From positions 21,131,295-21,195,294 of the forward strand of contig OZ024743.1 of assembly GCA_964016885.1 (NCBI GenBank): a DNA stretch of 64,000 nucleotides, read 5' to 3'. Source of the stretch: Eledone cirrhosa. Its lineage: Eukaryota; Mollusca; Cephalopoda; Octopoda; Eledonidae. The notes below the pieces were generated by a model. That model did no database searches and was not told the DNA's origin. It was given only the letters and a program-made list of their open reading frames with translations. The translations under genes and the position numbers were made by a program. Shown piece after piece: positions 33,783 to 46,427 of the stretch. Within the stretch, counting starts at the first letter, position 1; every line of letters starts with the position of its first letter.

Positions 33783-36345
33783 TCATCATCATCATCATCA
33801 TCATCGTTTAACGTCTATCTTCCACGCTAGTATGGGTTTAGTTGGGAATTGTCCCACGTGAGGCAAGATTGGTTGTCTTGCTCGTATAGGACTGTCTGGC
33901 GGGTTTTCTACGGCTGGATGCCCTTCCTAACACCAACCACGTTTACAGTGTGGACTGGGAGGTTTTTACCGTGTTGCCTACATGGCCGCATTACAGCGTG
34001 GACTGTGAGTTTTTTTGTTGTGAAACCTACACGACCTCATTTATTTAGGACCGGATGTTGTGGCACCAACTTAACTTTACATCGAAGGCTGGGGGTAGGG
34101 GTAGTGGATTGGGGGTGTATATTTGGTTCAGAGGTGCCTACTGACTGTAGGTTTCGCTTTGTACTTAGGCAAGGCGGGTCTTTTGTATTACTGCGTAGCG
34201 CCAAAGATCTTGGTTCAGGGACATTGTCTTGGAGAGGTGTAAGTGTGTAAGGTCGGAATTTATCAAATCGTCCCAGGTTTTTCTGGGTCTGCCTACTCCG
34301 TAGCTTTCATCTATTTTGATCACCTTGCACTTTTTTTATACAGCTGTCGTCTTTCATGCGCATCACGTGACCATACCAACGTAGTCTTCTCTCGAGTATA
34401 CAGCATCTGATCCCTCTTATTCCTAATTTCTCACTTAGTTCATTTATGCTTTGCCGTTCATGTATATTACTATTACACATTCAACGGAGCATGCATGCTT
34501 CGTTCCTCTCCAGTCTGCGCAGATCCTCTGCACACAATGCCCATGTCTTACTGCCATGTAACATTGGTGTTTGTATGCAAGCATCATACAGTCTGCCTTT
34601 CATTCTTAGGGAGAAACCTTTAGCGGCCAATAGTGGTATAAGCTCTCTGAACTTTTTCCATCCCGTTCTGACTCTAGCTACTGTATTTTCAGAGCACCCT
34701 CCACCACTACTGATTTTGTCACCCAGGTAACAGAAGGTGTCCACTATTTCTATAGAACCATCTGGGCAATGGAAGGAGCTAGTATCCTGTGGGCACTTGC
34801 TATTACTTATTGCACCTGAGCACCGGCCACATATAAAATCTGTATTCTTAGTTAGTTTACCTGTGATCCCACTACATCTTTTATGCACCCATACTTTGCA
34901 TTTGGGACATAAAATGGAGTTTCTGCCTACTCCTTTCCTACACACTGAGCATGGCCATTTCCCAGGGGGGACCTGTGCCCTATTTTCCTTCCTACATACT
35001 AGAAATTTAGTCTTAGGCAAGTTAACTTTAAGGCCTTTTGATTCTAGGCCATGCTTCCAAGTTTGGAATTTCTTCTCTAGTTCAGCCATTGATTCAGCTA
35101 TGAGCGTTAGATCATCTGCGTATAGAAGTTCCCATAGGCAGCCGGTCTTGAACTCCTCTGTTATAGCCCGAAGGGCAACAATAAATAGGAGGGGGCTAAA
35201 GACAGAGCCCTGATGAACACCGACTTTTACGCTAAATTCTTCACTATATTCATTGTTAATTCTAACCTTGCTGATTGTTTCTTTATACATGGCTTGTATA
35301 GCTCTCACGAGTCATTCATCAACACCTAGTTTTCTAAGAGCCCACCAGATAATGGAGCGGGGCACTCTGTCAAAGGCTTTCTCTAAGTCAACAAAAGCTA
35401 AATATAGGGGTTTACTTTTAGCTAGGTACTTCTCCTGTGGTTGTCGTACAAGGAAAAGAGCATCTGTGGTACTTTTACCTGACACAAACCCAAACTGCAT
35501 TTCATCTAGATAAATTCTCTCTCTGATTAGTTGCGCTATAACTTTTTCTGCGACCTTCATGACCTGGTCAATTAATTTAATGCCTCTATAGTTTCCCCTA
35601 TCTAGGACATCTCCTTTACCCTTGTAGCAGTTAATGATGATGCTGCTACGCCAGTCATTTGGTATGACCCCATTCTGTATGACTTGGTTTACTATCCGGG
35701 AGACCATAGTGTGTCCCACCGATCCAGAGGCTTTCAGCATTTCAGCAACAATCTCCGAAGGCCCAGCTGCTTTGCCTGTCTTCATAGGTTTGATTGCCTT
35801 ACTTATTATACTACCTTCAACTTGCACTGCTGGTCCCTCTATTGGATCGATTTGGGGCAGACTTTTCTTTTTCTCACTTATTCTCCTCATTTAGTAGCCT
35901 CTCGTAGTGACACTTCCAAGCTACCTTCTTATCAGTATCAGTGATGGCAAGTACACCATCATCATTACGGACACACGGCAATATCACGGTTTTCCTTGAC
36001 GCATTGTCTAGCAATCCTGAACACATCACGTTTTTGGTCCTCGTGTTGTAGAACATGCTTGAACTTTCTTTCCTCTGCTTCCCTTCTTGCAAGGTACACT
36101 TGTCTCCTAGCTTCCCTCCTGGCCACTTGATAGTGTTCTCTACTTCTCCCATCCCACCATATTTTCCAAGCTTGCTTTTTGGCCTTGATTGACTCCTCCA
36201 CCTTACTGTTCCACCACCATGTTACTCTTCTCCTGCCTATAAGTCTGCTCCAGCCACAGATTTCATCTGTCGCCTTCAGTAGGTTAACTTTCAAGAATTC
36301 CCACTGTTTCTCTATACTGTATGTCTCTAATTGCTCTTCCTTATA
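33783..36345 (-). mobile_element. LINE copy B, 5'-truncated, with (TGA)n tail
   Basis: Same family as the LINE at position 1. The 3' tail is (ATC)n on the plus strand at 33783-33805, followed by 'gtttaacgtctatcttccac'. Coding pieces: 36294-35965 and 36152-35874 (linker), 35890-35312 and 35308-34481 (RT and finger). The 5' end breaks at a (TA)n run at 36345, within the linker, so the endonuclease is missing. The RT is interrupted by TGA at two places where copy A has TGG. Confidence 0.9.
34481..35890 (-). pseudogene. LINE copy B: reverse transcriptase plus Cys/His finger
   Basis: Two adjacent frames in the same phase, separated only by a stop codon after ALRKLGVDE. The first (192 aa) has 'MKTGKAAGPSEIVAEMLK', 'QFGFVSGKSTTDALFLVRQ' and 'LAFVDLEKAFDRVP'. 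The second (275 aa) has 'HQGSVFSPLLF', YADD at about 35111-35122 and the full finger: CSVC, 'NSILCPKCKVWVHKRCSG' and 'FICGRCSG'. After YADD the frame is continuous, showing how copy A reads without its extra base. It ends at a second stop after 'ERNEACMLR'. It would be a full RT domain but for the stops. Confidence 0.9.
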
Positions 36346-36847
36346 TATATATATATATAAAATTAGGGAACAACGGATCAGTATTGCATCATATACTTAT
36401 TTAATAACATATTACATATGTTTCATTCCCGATCAGCTCAAGGAATGATCGATTATGTTCATTCCCGACTCTGGAATCGAAGGCTCCTCAGATATATGTT
36501 CTCACATGTAGACTCACGCCCAAATATATATGAGAATAATTCATTAAAATGAATTTAATTTAAGAAAATTAAGATACTGACATGTATTAATCATGGTAAT
36601 CAAGATGTAATATGGAAAACTTAGGAGTAGAAAAAGGTGTTAGAGGAAGGGATTTAGTTGACTAGTGAAATTAAAAATAACTTTCTTAATCCAAATTTAC
36701 ATACCTATAAACTCAAACTATTCACATTTTCTATTAAACTGCAACAACACAATAGATACAAGCATAACAACTACAGAATTCACAGTCTGATGTAGCTGCT
36801 CACAAAATGTAAATCGTGGCAATCAGTCAATCCCAGTGTTATAAAAT
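36346..36847. other. Unassigned sequence between two LINE copies
   Basis: About 500 bp with no gene and no recognised repeat. It separates LINE copies pointing away from each other. Confidence 0.45.
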
Positions 36848-37928
36848 GAACACATGCTCAGGTGCAATAGTTAGCAAGTGTCCACAGGATACTAGCCCCT
36901 TCTATTGCCCAGATGGTTCTATAGAAATAGTAGACACTTTCCGTTACCTGGGTGACGAAATCAGCAGTGGTGGAGGGTGTTCTGAAAGTACAGTAGCCAG
37001 AGTCAGAACGGGATGGAAAAAGTTCAGAGAGCTTATACCGATGTTGGCCACAAAAGGTTTCTCTCTAAAAATGAAAGGCAGATTTATGATGCTTGTATAC
37101 GAACAGCAATGCTACATGACAGTGAGACATGGGCATTGCGTACAGAGGACCTGCGTAGACTGGAAAAGAACGAAGCATGCATGCTCCGTTGGATGTGTAA
37201 TAGTAATATACGTGAACGGCAAAGCATAAATGAACTAAGTGAGAAATTAGGAATAAGAGGAACAGATGCTGTTTACTCGAGAGAAGACTAATTTGGTATG
37301 GCCACGTGATGCGCATGAAAGACGACAGATATATAAAAAAGTGCAGGGCGATCAAAATTGATGGAAGTTACGGAGTAGGTAGACCCAGAAAAACCTGGGA
37401 CGATCTGATAAATTCCGACCTTACACACTTACACCTCTCTAAGACAATGTCACTGGACCGAGATCTTTGGCGCTACGCAGTAATACAGAAGACCCGCCTT
37501 GCCTAAGTACAAAGCGAAACCTACTACAGTCACCTCTTAACCAAATATACACCCCAATCCACTACTGCTACCCTATCCTCCCACTCCCACCAACACCACC
37601 TTCTCTCTATAAAGTTGGTACCACAACATCCAGTCCAAATAAATGAGATAAATGAGATCGAGTTCGAGATCGTGTAGGTGTCACGAGAAAAAAACACACA
37701 GTCCACGCTGTAATGTCGTCGTGTAGGTAACACGGTAAAAAGTTCCCAGTTCCACACTGTAAATGTGGTTGGTGTTAGGAAGGGCATCCAGCCGTAGAAA
37801 ACCTGCCAGATAGTCCTATATGAGCGAGACATGGTCACCCGACCAACCTTGCCTCAAGTGGGACAACTCCCATCTAACCCATGCTAGCGTGGAAAATGGA
37901 CGTTAAACGAAGATGATGATGATGACAC
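36848..37928 (+). mobile_element. LINE copy C, 5'-truncated, complete 3' end with (GAT)n tail
   Basis: Plus strand. Starts within the finger region ('CSGAIVSKCPQDTSPF'), continues 'VDTFRYLGDEISSGGG', 'LKMKGRFMMLV' (frameshift near 37085) and 'GVGRPRKTWDDLINSDLTHL', and stops at 37504. The 3' UTR runs to 'ggacgttaaacgaagatgat' and a (GAT)n tail ending about 37928. Gives the reference 3' end for the family. Confidence 0.9.
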
Positions 37929-37937
37929 ATATAAATA

Positions 37938-38106
37938 ATTGTTTCTACTTTTGGCATAAGGCCAGCAATTACCCAGTACATTACTGGTACTTTATTTTAT
38001 CGACCCCGTAAGGTTGAAAGGCAAAGTGAACCTCGGCGGGATTTGAACTCAGACCGTAAAGGGACGTAACTATGCTGGAAAGCATGGCATCCGACTCTCT
38101 ACCGAT
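37938..38106 (-). mobile_element. SINE family 1
   Basis: Tail 'tttctacttttggcataagg', body 'ctttattttatcgaccccgt', 'cggcgggatttgaactcaga', head side 'gcatccgactctctaccgat'. Sits about 10 bp after the LINE copy C tail. Confidence 0.9.
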
Positions 38107-38311
38107 ATATAAATAATAAACGACAAATAGCATATTTATCCAGTCTGGCCTTCTGTGGTTATTTATCAAATACTTTACTCTGCTCCTGCACCAACCACTG
38201 GATTCCACATCTATGATGGATGACCTGCATAACGTTGAGTGCTTTGTTTGGTTTGTTACATCATGATTTGCTGACCAAAACCACCAGTTCTGCCCATTGG
38301 TAATCAAAATA

Positions 38312-38545
38312 ACTTAAATGGCTGAGTGGTTAGAGAATTGGATTTGCAATCGTGAGGTTGTGAGTTTGATTCCCGGACCGGCCAATGTGTTATGTCCTTG
38401 AGCAAGACACTTTATTTCACGTTGCTCCTTCTACCTGGAGTTGCGACCAATAGAGAGTATTAGCAATTAGAAAGACCAATAGAAACATTGTTTCCTCGTT
38501 CTGATTTGACGAAAGTCAATCGACTGTCGATATATATAATTCTAA
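38312..38545 (+). mobile_element. tRNA-derived SINE (family 2)
   Basis: Head 'aaatggctgagtggttagag' (A box) and 'ggttgtgagtttgattcccg' (B box); middle 'tccttgagcaagacacttta' and 'tttcacgttgctccttctac'; end 'gacgaaagtcaatcgactgt'. Plus orientation. Confidence 0.8.
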
Positions 38546-39366
38546 TTCTAACCTAATTTTAATTCTAGCATTAACTCTCACACAGTCATCTAACTACGGC
38601 TCTAGTTCACCTAAACTAACAATAAAACAAAATGTAAACCGTTTTTAAACAAGTTTTATCTAGTTTATTTTATTTCATTATATTCTAGCTTCTCCCCCTT
38701 AGCTCCCTATAGCTTCCTCTTACTTTTTCCTGAATTACATGCACTACAAAAAAAAAAAAAAGAAAGAAAAACTTCACATCCCGCTATGTATATATATACA
38801 TATATATATATGCGTGGACATGTGAGTCTAATGGATCTTCTCATTGATTTTGATGTATGAGGCTGCAACAGTCAAGTTCTGTTTTAGTTTTGATGTTTAT
38901 GTTTCTTATGTGTCTTTAATCCAGTCAATGATTTCTAGATTAGACCACAGATTAGACATGAGAAAGGACTGTTATACAAAGCTTTTAACATGATAGATTG
39001 AATCTTCGCCTTTGCTCTCTAGGTTTTAAGATGGTTCAGAACTGCTTGTTTCATATTTTTTCATGACTTTAGAGCAAGTTAACTCCAATTCTTTGCAATT
39101 CAGTGCATTTTTTTCAAATGTTTCTGGAAGAAAATTTGTCATTTCTAGCTTAGCTTTAATCTTGTCCTTCTCCCTCACTCAGGGTCTTCCTTCGTTTAAA
39201 GTTTCATTGTAGGACATTTAGAATTCTTGTAGGACATTTAGAATTCTGTTGTCGTTCATTCTAACATGACAAATCCATTTTAATAAGGATTGCAAAAAAA
39301 AAAAAAGAAAAGATTCAATGCCAGCAATTTTACATTTAGATAATAGGTAAATATTTGATTTTATAT
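38546..39366. other. No recognised gene
   Basis: Poly-A run at about 38748-38762 and a 20-bp direct repeat 'gtaggacatttagaattct' twice near 39208-39248. Nothing coding. Confidence 0.45.
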
Positions 39367-40318
39367 ATGGAAAAAATGAAATTTCATTTCTCACTCATAG
39401 TACGGCTGATACTTAAATATAAGTATGTATACGTACATACATATATGTATACAGACGTACAGTAGTATGTATATACATACATACATGCACACACATATAT
39501 ATGTACGTATGGGTTTACCAAACATTTATTATAATGTTCGGTTTGTTTGTAAACAAACAGCCTGAATTAAGCCGTACAGTGTTCGGCAACCATCGTTGCT
39601 CTTTTGTTCAACACTGACAAAGGAACGATGAACGAGTTTCTAGCTTATTAGCTGTCATCAGCACCGTATACCTTCCTGTCAGTCGATTGAACGTTTGAAA
39701 GTATATACTTTCCTCATGCATATTAACGGCTGAGCAGCCTAATTTGCATATCGAGTGAGTTAGTCGGCCGGGCGTACCGAAAACGAAAAATGGAAAAAAT
39801 GAAATTTCATTTCTCACTCATAGTACGGCTGATACTTAAATATAAGTATGTATACGTACATACATATATGTATACAGACGTACAGTACTATGTATATACA
39901 TACATGCACACATATATATATGTACGTATGGGTTTACCAAACATTTATTATAATGTTCGGTTTGTATGTAAACAAACAGCCCGAATTAAGCCGTACAGTG
40001 TTCGACAACCATCGTTGCCCTTTTGTTCAACACTGATGAAGGAACGACGAACTAGTTTCTAGCTTATGACAGCTAATAAGCTAGAAACTAGTTCATCGTT
40101 CCCGTGTCAGTGTTGAACAAAAGGGCAACGATGGTTGCCGAACACTGTACGGCTTAATTCGGGCTGTTTGTTTACAAACAAACCGAACATTATAATAAAT
40201 GTTTGGTAAACCCATACGTACATATATATATATATGTGTTCATGTATGTATGTATGTATATACATAGTACTGTACGTCTGTATACATATATATATATGTA
40301 CATATACATACTTATATG

Positions 40319-40320
<2 letters not shown>
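39367..40320. repeat. Three copies of a 250-290-bp unit, last two forming a palindrome
   Basis: Copy 1: 39367-39653 (plus). Copy 2: 39788-40070 (plus). Copy 3: about 40075-40320 (minus). All carry 'tacggctgatacttaaatat' (or its remnant), 'gggtttaccaaacatttatt', 'aagccgtacagtgttcg' and 'cttttgttcaacactga'. Copies 2 and 3 meet at 'tctagcttatgacagctaat' with 'aagctagaaactagttc' beyond, giving an inverted repeat with arms of roughly 200-250 bp. No protein. Family unknown. Confidence 0.8.

Positions 40321-40373
<53 letters not shown>
40318..40373. repeat. (TA)n microsatellite
   Basis: About 50 bp. Confidence 0.95.
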
Positions 40374-40375
<2 letters not shown>

Positions 40376-42544
40376 GTCCATTTCCCATAGTGGCATGTGT
40401 TCAACGCCTTTGAGATATTGCAAAGTTTCAATTTTCATTTCCCTGTGTTGTTTATCAACCAAGTAGCAAAGTTGTTTCAGCTTTGATCTCACCACGTTTT
40501 TTTTTCTCTCATCTTCCTCTACTTTGAATAAATTTTATTGTCAACATATATATACTGTTTTCCATGCACCAGTTTTTGTTTATTGTCTATACTGATACAG
40601 CAGCTTCTTTTGATGTATTAGCTAATATTTATAATTTCCAATTACTTTATCAACTATAAAGCGATGTTCATATTCAACTCGTCTTTCTTAATCATACAAA
40701 GCCTTCACAGAACAGAGGAGTAAAGTCAGGAATGCTTTTGATTATAAGCTTTCTCAACCAGAGAGGGTATTCTATCTGATTTTATAGCTACATATTTCGT
40801 TATTTTGATTCCAACATTTCAAACTTCAAATCATTCAAGTGCGTCATAAAATCATAAAATTTTAACAAACATTTCATATTAATAGTTGCAGCTTAGTTTA
40901 TTTTAATAATTTTAAATAACTTTCATTAGATTTAGAGTGTAGAATTATAAAAAGTAGAACAAATTAATTGAAACCTAACTTGTCACCCATGCTCAGTCTT
41001 GCTTTCTTTCCCTCCATATCTTTTAGTGAGAGGCTTTCTATCATTGAACAACAATGGTAGAGGTTATTCGTAACCAACACATTCTATACAATATATTGAA
41101 AATATTTCATACGTCTTGTTCTGAAATAACTATTGGTTTTCTCTTCCTGTCACAATGTCTGTATATCTTGAGAAAACCAATTAGGTTCGTTCTGTAACTA
41201 CTCTCCTCTCTATTTTATATTACTTCATCTGTCTTTAATTAGCCATTTGTCTGGGGATTTCAATGAATCGATTGAAATAAAATAACTACAGTAGTTTTAT
41301 CACCAGAAACATTATCAGGTAGCATTTATAGCCAGTACATCAAATATATGCAGTCGGTGAAACGTACTACTACTACTACTACTACTACTACCACTACTAC
41401 TACTACTACTACAACCACCATCACCACCGCCATCACTGCCTTAGACATCTTTTCAGCAAAAGAAGTATTTTAACATGTGCAACCCTCACATGCCAATCCT
41501 TCATCTAAAACAAGACATTAATATTTATCCACAATCACCCCTGAGAGTTTCAGTTTTATAATTATTTCTTAATTCTTATTCCTAGCATGTTTGAAATTTT
41601 TACAAATGTAATAGAAAATTGAATCTTATATGAATGTTTATTTCTGTGTATACTAAAGCCATTAGTTTGTCCTGTGTATTGATAAAATAAATCAGGCTAG
41701 ATCTATTTTCAAGTTAGCAACTGTACATATTGCCATATTTACGTGTCTACTTGATTTCTGACTATCTGGAAACACTATTTTTGTTATTAAACATTCTACT
41801 AAATTTTATTTTCTTATAGCAATAATTACAATGTCGATATCCAGTTAAAGAAAATTTATTTGCAGCAATTTTCTTATTCTTATATTCTTATGCTGGTTAC
41901 AGTCCTTGAGACATAGCCAAATTGTGATGAGATAATTGTTTTGCAGCAATAAAATAAATTTCCTCTCCTTATATAGTATAACATAGTCTATGCTATCCTG
42001 GTAGGGTTACAATAAGACTATAACATGTCCTTAGTTGTCTCCCATATATGCCGAAGTAGCTAATACTAGCAGAACCCATAGATATTCCAAATCTTATATT
42101 TTTTTTAAATTGCTATTTTGATGAATAAACATATAGCTCTTCATAACATTGTTAGATTATATTAGAGATTTTGATTATGTTTTCAATTTTGTTCCATAGT
42201 TAATTTTGCTTAAAATGTAACTTTCATGGTTGTCTCAATAAGTTCAAGATTTGAATTATGTCCCCACTTTCATTCCATGATTAAGCATGTTCAAAACGTA
42301 AAATGCAAAAGTATTTTATTACATGAAAGGTTTCAATTATGTCTTCAATTTTATTCCCAAGGTAAACTTGTTTAAATCATAACACTAAAACTTGTTTCAT
42401 TATATTAAGATATCAAATGTGTTTTTGAATATTCCATTGTTAGAAGTTATTGAAGCAGAACTTAGGAATGACACTGAAGATATTATAGATAAAATTAGTC
42501 ATTGACTAATATGTAATAACAGTCAATCAACAAGATCCCAGACC
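40374..42544. other. Long AT-rich stretch with no recognised gene
   Basis: About 2.2 kb. Contains an (ACT)n microsatellite at 41366-41411. No exon, tRNA or transposon could be supported. Confidence 0.5.
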
Positions 42545-42770
42545 TCATTCGCTTAACAAGTGAGGTGAAGCTTGTCAAATTGGACCGAGGAAACAATGTT
42601 TCTATTGGTAATTCCAATTGCTAATACTATCTACCAGTTACCAATCCAGGCAGAAGGAGCAATGTGAAATAAAGTGCCTTGCTCAAGACATAATGCATCA
42701 CCCAGTCCAGGAATTCAACTCACAACCTCATGATTGTGAAGCCAATTCTCTTACCACTCAACCTAAACTA
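42545..42770 (-). mobile_element. tRNA-derived SINE (family 2)
   Basis: Minus strand: head side 'gaggttgtgagttgaattcc' (B box), then 'tcttgagcaaggcactttat', 'ttcacattgctccttctgcc', and 'accaatagaaacattgtttc'-like end at the left. Same internal order as 38312. Confidence 0.75.
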
Positions 42771-43890
42771 TTATTTTTTTACAAGCATGAATGTAATAAC
42801 CTCACAGAAAAAAAGAGTAATTAATTTTCAGTTAGTATATGATGATGATGATGATGATGATATGCTATAAGGATTTACCTAAAAATACAGAAATGAATAA
42901 CATTTTTAAAGACTAATTAGACCTTAAATATTAATTAAAACAATATAACTACGGTTGCAAATAAATTTAGCAAAATAGATTTATTGCGAAAAAAGTAATA
43001 AAAAACAAAACAAAAACAATTGAAGAATTTGGAAACAATTTTTAAACAATCTTAATAAATAGATGAAAATGAATACTTAGATCTGTCCATCCATCAACAC
43101 ATATACATAAACTCACGCACATACCCCACCCATATAAATATGTGTGTGTGATTGTGAATATATATATATATGGTTTTATGAATTCAATAATATGCTGTTG
43201 TATTTTTATTTTTTCGTCTGTGACTTTGTCACAAAAACTTTGGAGGGTGAGAGTAAGGGAGCAAAACAAAGAAAGAGGATGAAATTGGTAGGTAAATAGC
43301 TTGAATGGTAGTGAGATGTATGTAAGGAGAAAGAAAGTAATTCACCAATACACACAGATAATTACTTAAATATATGTACAGACACACAAGATCGTTGTAC
43401 AAAATCTTCTGATGAAATGAAATTATCATTGTGTAAATTCCTTAAGACACACTAGATAGAAACATAGAGAGAGAAACAAAGAAGGAGAGAATGAGGTAAC
43501 AAAAGATGCAGTGATGTCATAAACTTTGCTAAGTATTTTTACTCTTCACTCTCTCTCTATTTTTTTTAGGTGTGTCATAAAAATATTTTTAAAACAAGCT
43601 GTAATATTTTTTACATCAAATGGCTATGAGCTTTTATATTGTTGTCATCCATTATTTTCAGCATGTAGCATGTGCTATCACATTTATGAATTATTGGCAA
43701 CATTTTTTACTTTTAAATACAAAGCAGAAGGTTTTTAAATAAGAAACTCATCACTGGTTTCACCTATCATTCTAAACAGATGTACCATTTGCTATAAATA
43801 ATAAGACTGATGTCATCTCATTTTTGTCAACAAGGGTACCTAATTGTAAATGCTTGAGTTTTGAATTAAATATGCTTTAGATCATGGGAT
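42771..43890. other. No recognised gene
   Basis: AT-rich, with a (GAT)n run at 42841-42861 and a short (TA)n at 43155. No supported feature. Confidence 0.45.
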
Positions 43891-43891
43891 G

Positions 43892-43922
<31 letters not shown>

Positions 43923-43970
43923 TTACTACTACTACTACTACTACTATTACTACTACTACTACTACTACTC
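43891..43970. repeat. (ACT)n microsatellite
   Basis: About 80 bp with a few ATT interruptions. Confidence 0.95.
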
Positions 43971-43972
43971 AT

Positions 43973-44160
43973 AATAATTGTGTCTACTTTTGGCACAAGG
44001 CCAGTAATTATCCAGTACATTACTGGTACTTTATTTTATCGACCCCGTATGGATGAAAGGCAAAGTTAACCTCGGTGGGATTTGAACTCAGATCGTAAAG
44101 GGACGTAACTATGCTGGAAAACATGTCCGACCCTCTACCGACACTGCCAATTCACCGCCC
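43973..44160 (-). mobile_element. SINE family 1
   Basis: Tail 'gtctacttttggcacaaggc', body 'ctttattttatcgaccccgt', 'tcggtgggatttgaactcag', head side 'ccgacactgccaattcaccg'. Confidence 0.9.
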
Positions 44161-44179
44161 CCACCTACTACTCATAATA

Positions 44180-44350
44180 ATATTTTCTGACATAGGAACA
44201 AGGCTCCAAATCTTGAAAGGTGAAGATTTATTTGATGAGACTGACACCACTAATTGAATAACTGGGCATTTATTTTAACAATCCTGAGAAATAAAAGGCA
44301 CAGAGAGTCTCAGTAATTTTGGAGGAGGGGAAAGCCAATTGATTCCAGTG
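44180..44350 (-). mobile_element. Possible second, highly diverged SINE family 1 copy
   Basis: 'tgacataggaacaaggctcc' and 'gggcatttattttaacaatc' followed by 'agaaataaaaggca' resemble the family body on the minus strand, but similarity is low. Confidence 0.35.
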
Positions 44351-44469
44351 CATGACGGCTACTTTATTTTAGGTAAAATATAGATTATTGTTGTTATTTG
44401 ACTATTTATCACAACTGACTATGATGTTGCTTTGAGTCGGTTATTTTAGGGAATACAGGACTACAACTA

Positions 44470-44940
44470 ATGGCCTAGGATAACTCCAATATTTTCGCAT
44501 CTTTCCTTATCATTTCACTATTGCTGGCAGTCCAGAACCTTTCTTAAAATTTGAGCTATTTCCTGTAGGAATGTCTTCTGGAGTGGTTCGATCCCTGGTG
44601 CAAAGTCTATTTGGCAGGTAGTTTTCAAGGTTCTTTGTCACCATGTTAAGAGCACCAATCACCACTGGGACAATAGTGACTGTCTTCACTTCATTACTCC
44701 AGCATTTCAAAATTTCATATTTTAGGTCAGTATAAACACCCTATTTACTCCTATTTTCATTCAATTCTGGTGTCAAAAGGACACACTACATGTATGACAT
44801 CTGGTTTGTTGTGCCCAATCTTTGCCTCAGTTTGAATTGGGAAATCCCATAAGAGCTTTATCACATCATTCTCTCGCACTCTCATCTCATTTATTACACC
44901 ATTTTTCATAGCTGTTTTCTACAAGAGGTTAATTTAAATG
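44470..44940 (-). pseudogene. LINE C-terminal remnant, REL-endonuclease-type family
   Basis: One frame reads 'NDVIKLLWDFPIQTEAKIGH' and continues NKPDVI, the segment that in this family leads into the PD-(D/E)XK restriction-like endonuclease. Another frame (44710-44510) reads 'VTIVPVVIGALNMVTKNLEN'. The acidic catalytic part after PDVI is frame-broken. It is a third piece of the LINE family seen at 14390 and 61868. Confidence 0.65.
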
Positions 44941-46427
44941 ATTTGTTATTTTCCAAGTAAAGGTTATATTGATATTTAGATTACTCTGTAAAATGTCGCC
45001 AATCTGTAGCTTGAAAGTTAAACCCTTTGAGATCAACTTGTCCCAGATTATCCCTGGTTCCTATGATATAAAACCTATCATTCTAACCCTTCTGATACCA
45101 AGTTGCCTGAAACTTGTCCTTTGTGTCAAAGTGTTTATATTTATCTAAAATAATCCTTCCAACCTAAATGTTATGTAAATACTTTTGTTAATCTATGTTC
45201 CTAACACCATCTTAATAATGAGAAAGTTATCTATATTACTAAATCCCAACAAATTCTTAGTATTTTAAAATCATAGTCATAGAAATATGATAACGAAAGG
45301 GGTAAAATGTTCATATATAAATTAAAACCTTCAATCATGATTTTATATGAGAAACTTTTCATAATAATAAAAAAGTTATCTATTTTTCTAAATCTGTTCA
45401 TATTTTTGGTTATTTTCAAAATTAATTAAAAACATACAAGTTAGTTCTTTCATAATAAATAAGGCAAAAAAGGTTTAACTGCGATTAGTAGTTGTATATA
45501 ATTATCTGTTAATTATGGGTAGTTAAGATAAGACTTGGTCAAGAAAGTGCTGACTTTTACTTAAGGAAGTATGTCAGCAACTTTGTTGAATGAATTTACT
45601 ATGATTGAAGTATTTTTCTATATATTAACAATGGATATATCAACCCAGTCATCTTTGAAAACAAATTGAGATACATCTTATATCACACATAAACACACAT
45701 TTACATTTACACAAACATAAACATACATGCAACCATAAGTTCATACATTTGCATTCATACATAAACATAAACTCACACACGTACACACGCATGTGCAAAT
45801 ATAAACACCCATTTACATTCACACACATGCACATACAAACATACATACACACACTCACATACATACTCGCACACAAACATATACTTCTTGCTTATGGTTG
45901 TCCATTGAATCTAATGGTGATTACTTTTACTCATATGCATTCATTCACTCAGAAACATAAACTTATTCACACATATACTCATACAAACATATACAAGCAC
46001 ACACACCTATACATAGTCATATACATATACACATGCAGTACATAGTTATATCATCTATTCCTATTCACTTATGGTAAAAATCAATGCAATTCAATTCATT
46101 TAGGAGATTTAAATTGAATTGAATTTTATATATTTAAGTAACTGATTAAATATTAATACCCACCACAATTTGGTAGAATACCACATGACACACAATTACA
46201 TTAGTTTTAGGAATGTATTAGCAAAATATTCTCTAAACTATACTTTATATATTGAAGCTAATTAACCCTTTTGTTGCCATATTTCTAATGAAATACACTA
46301 GATTTCAATGAAGAATTTTGGGGGTATTATTAAAATTATTAATTATTTCATTACTAAGACAGCAATTTAACATATGATTCTTATGAAAAAATTATTTGGT
46401 AGATTTTAATTTAAATAAGAATCCTTA
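44941..46427. other. No recognised gene; MITE-like ends
   Basis: 'ctaacccttctgataccaag' at 45083 resembles the reverse of 8407-8277, and 'ttaacccttttgttgccata' at 46263 looks like another TTAA-CCC end. (CA)-rich DNA at 45690-46045 gives false open frames. Confidence 0.4.

Noticed and set aside
38312..38390. tRNA gene
   Set aside because: A and B box-like blocks are present, but the sequence continues into a SINE body found elsewhere, and the tRNA arms do not pair well. All tRNA-like heads in the window were treated as SINE heads.
45649..46045. Cys/Val/Met-rich open frames on both strands
   Set aside because: Product of CA/TA-rich low-complexity sequence.
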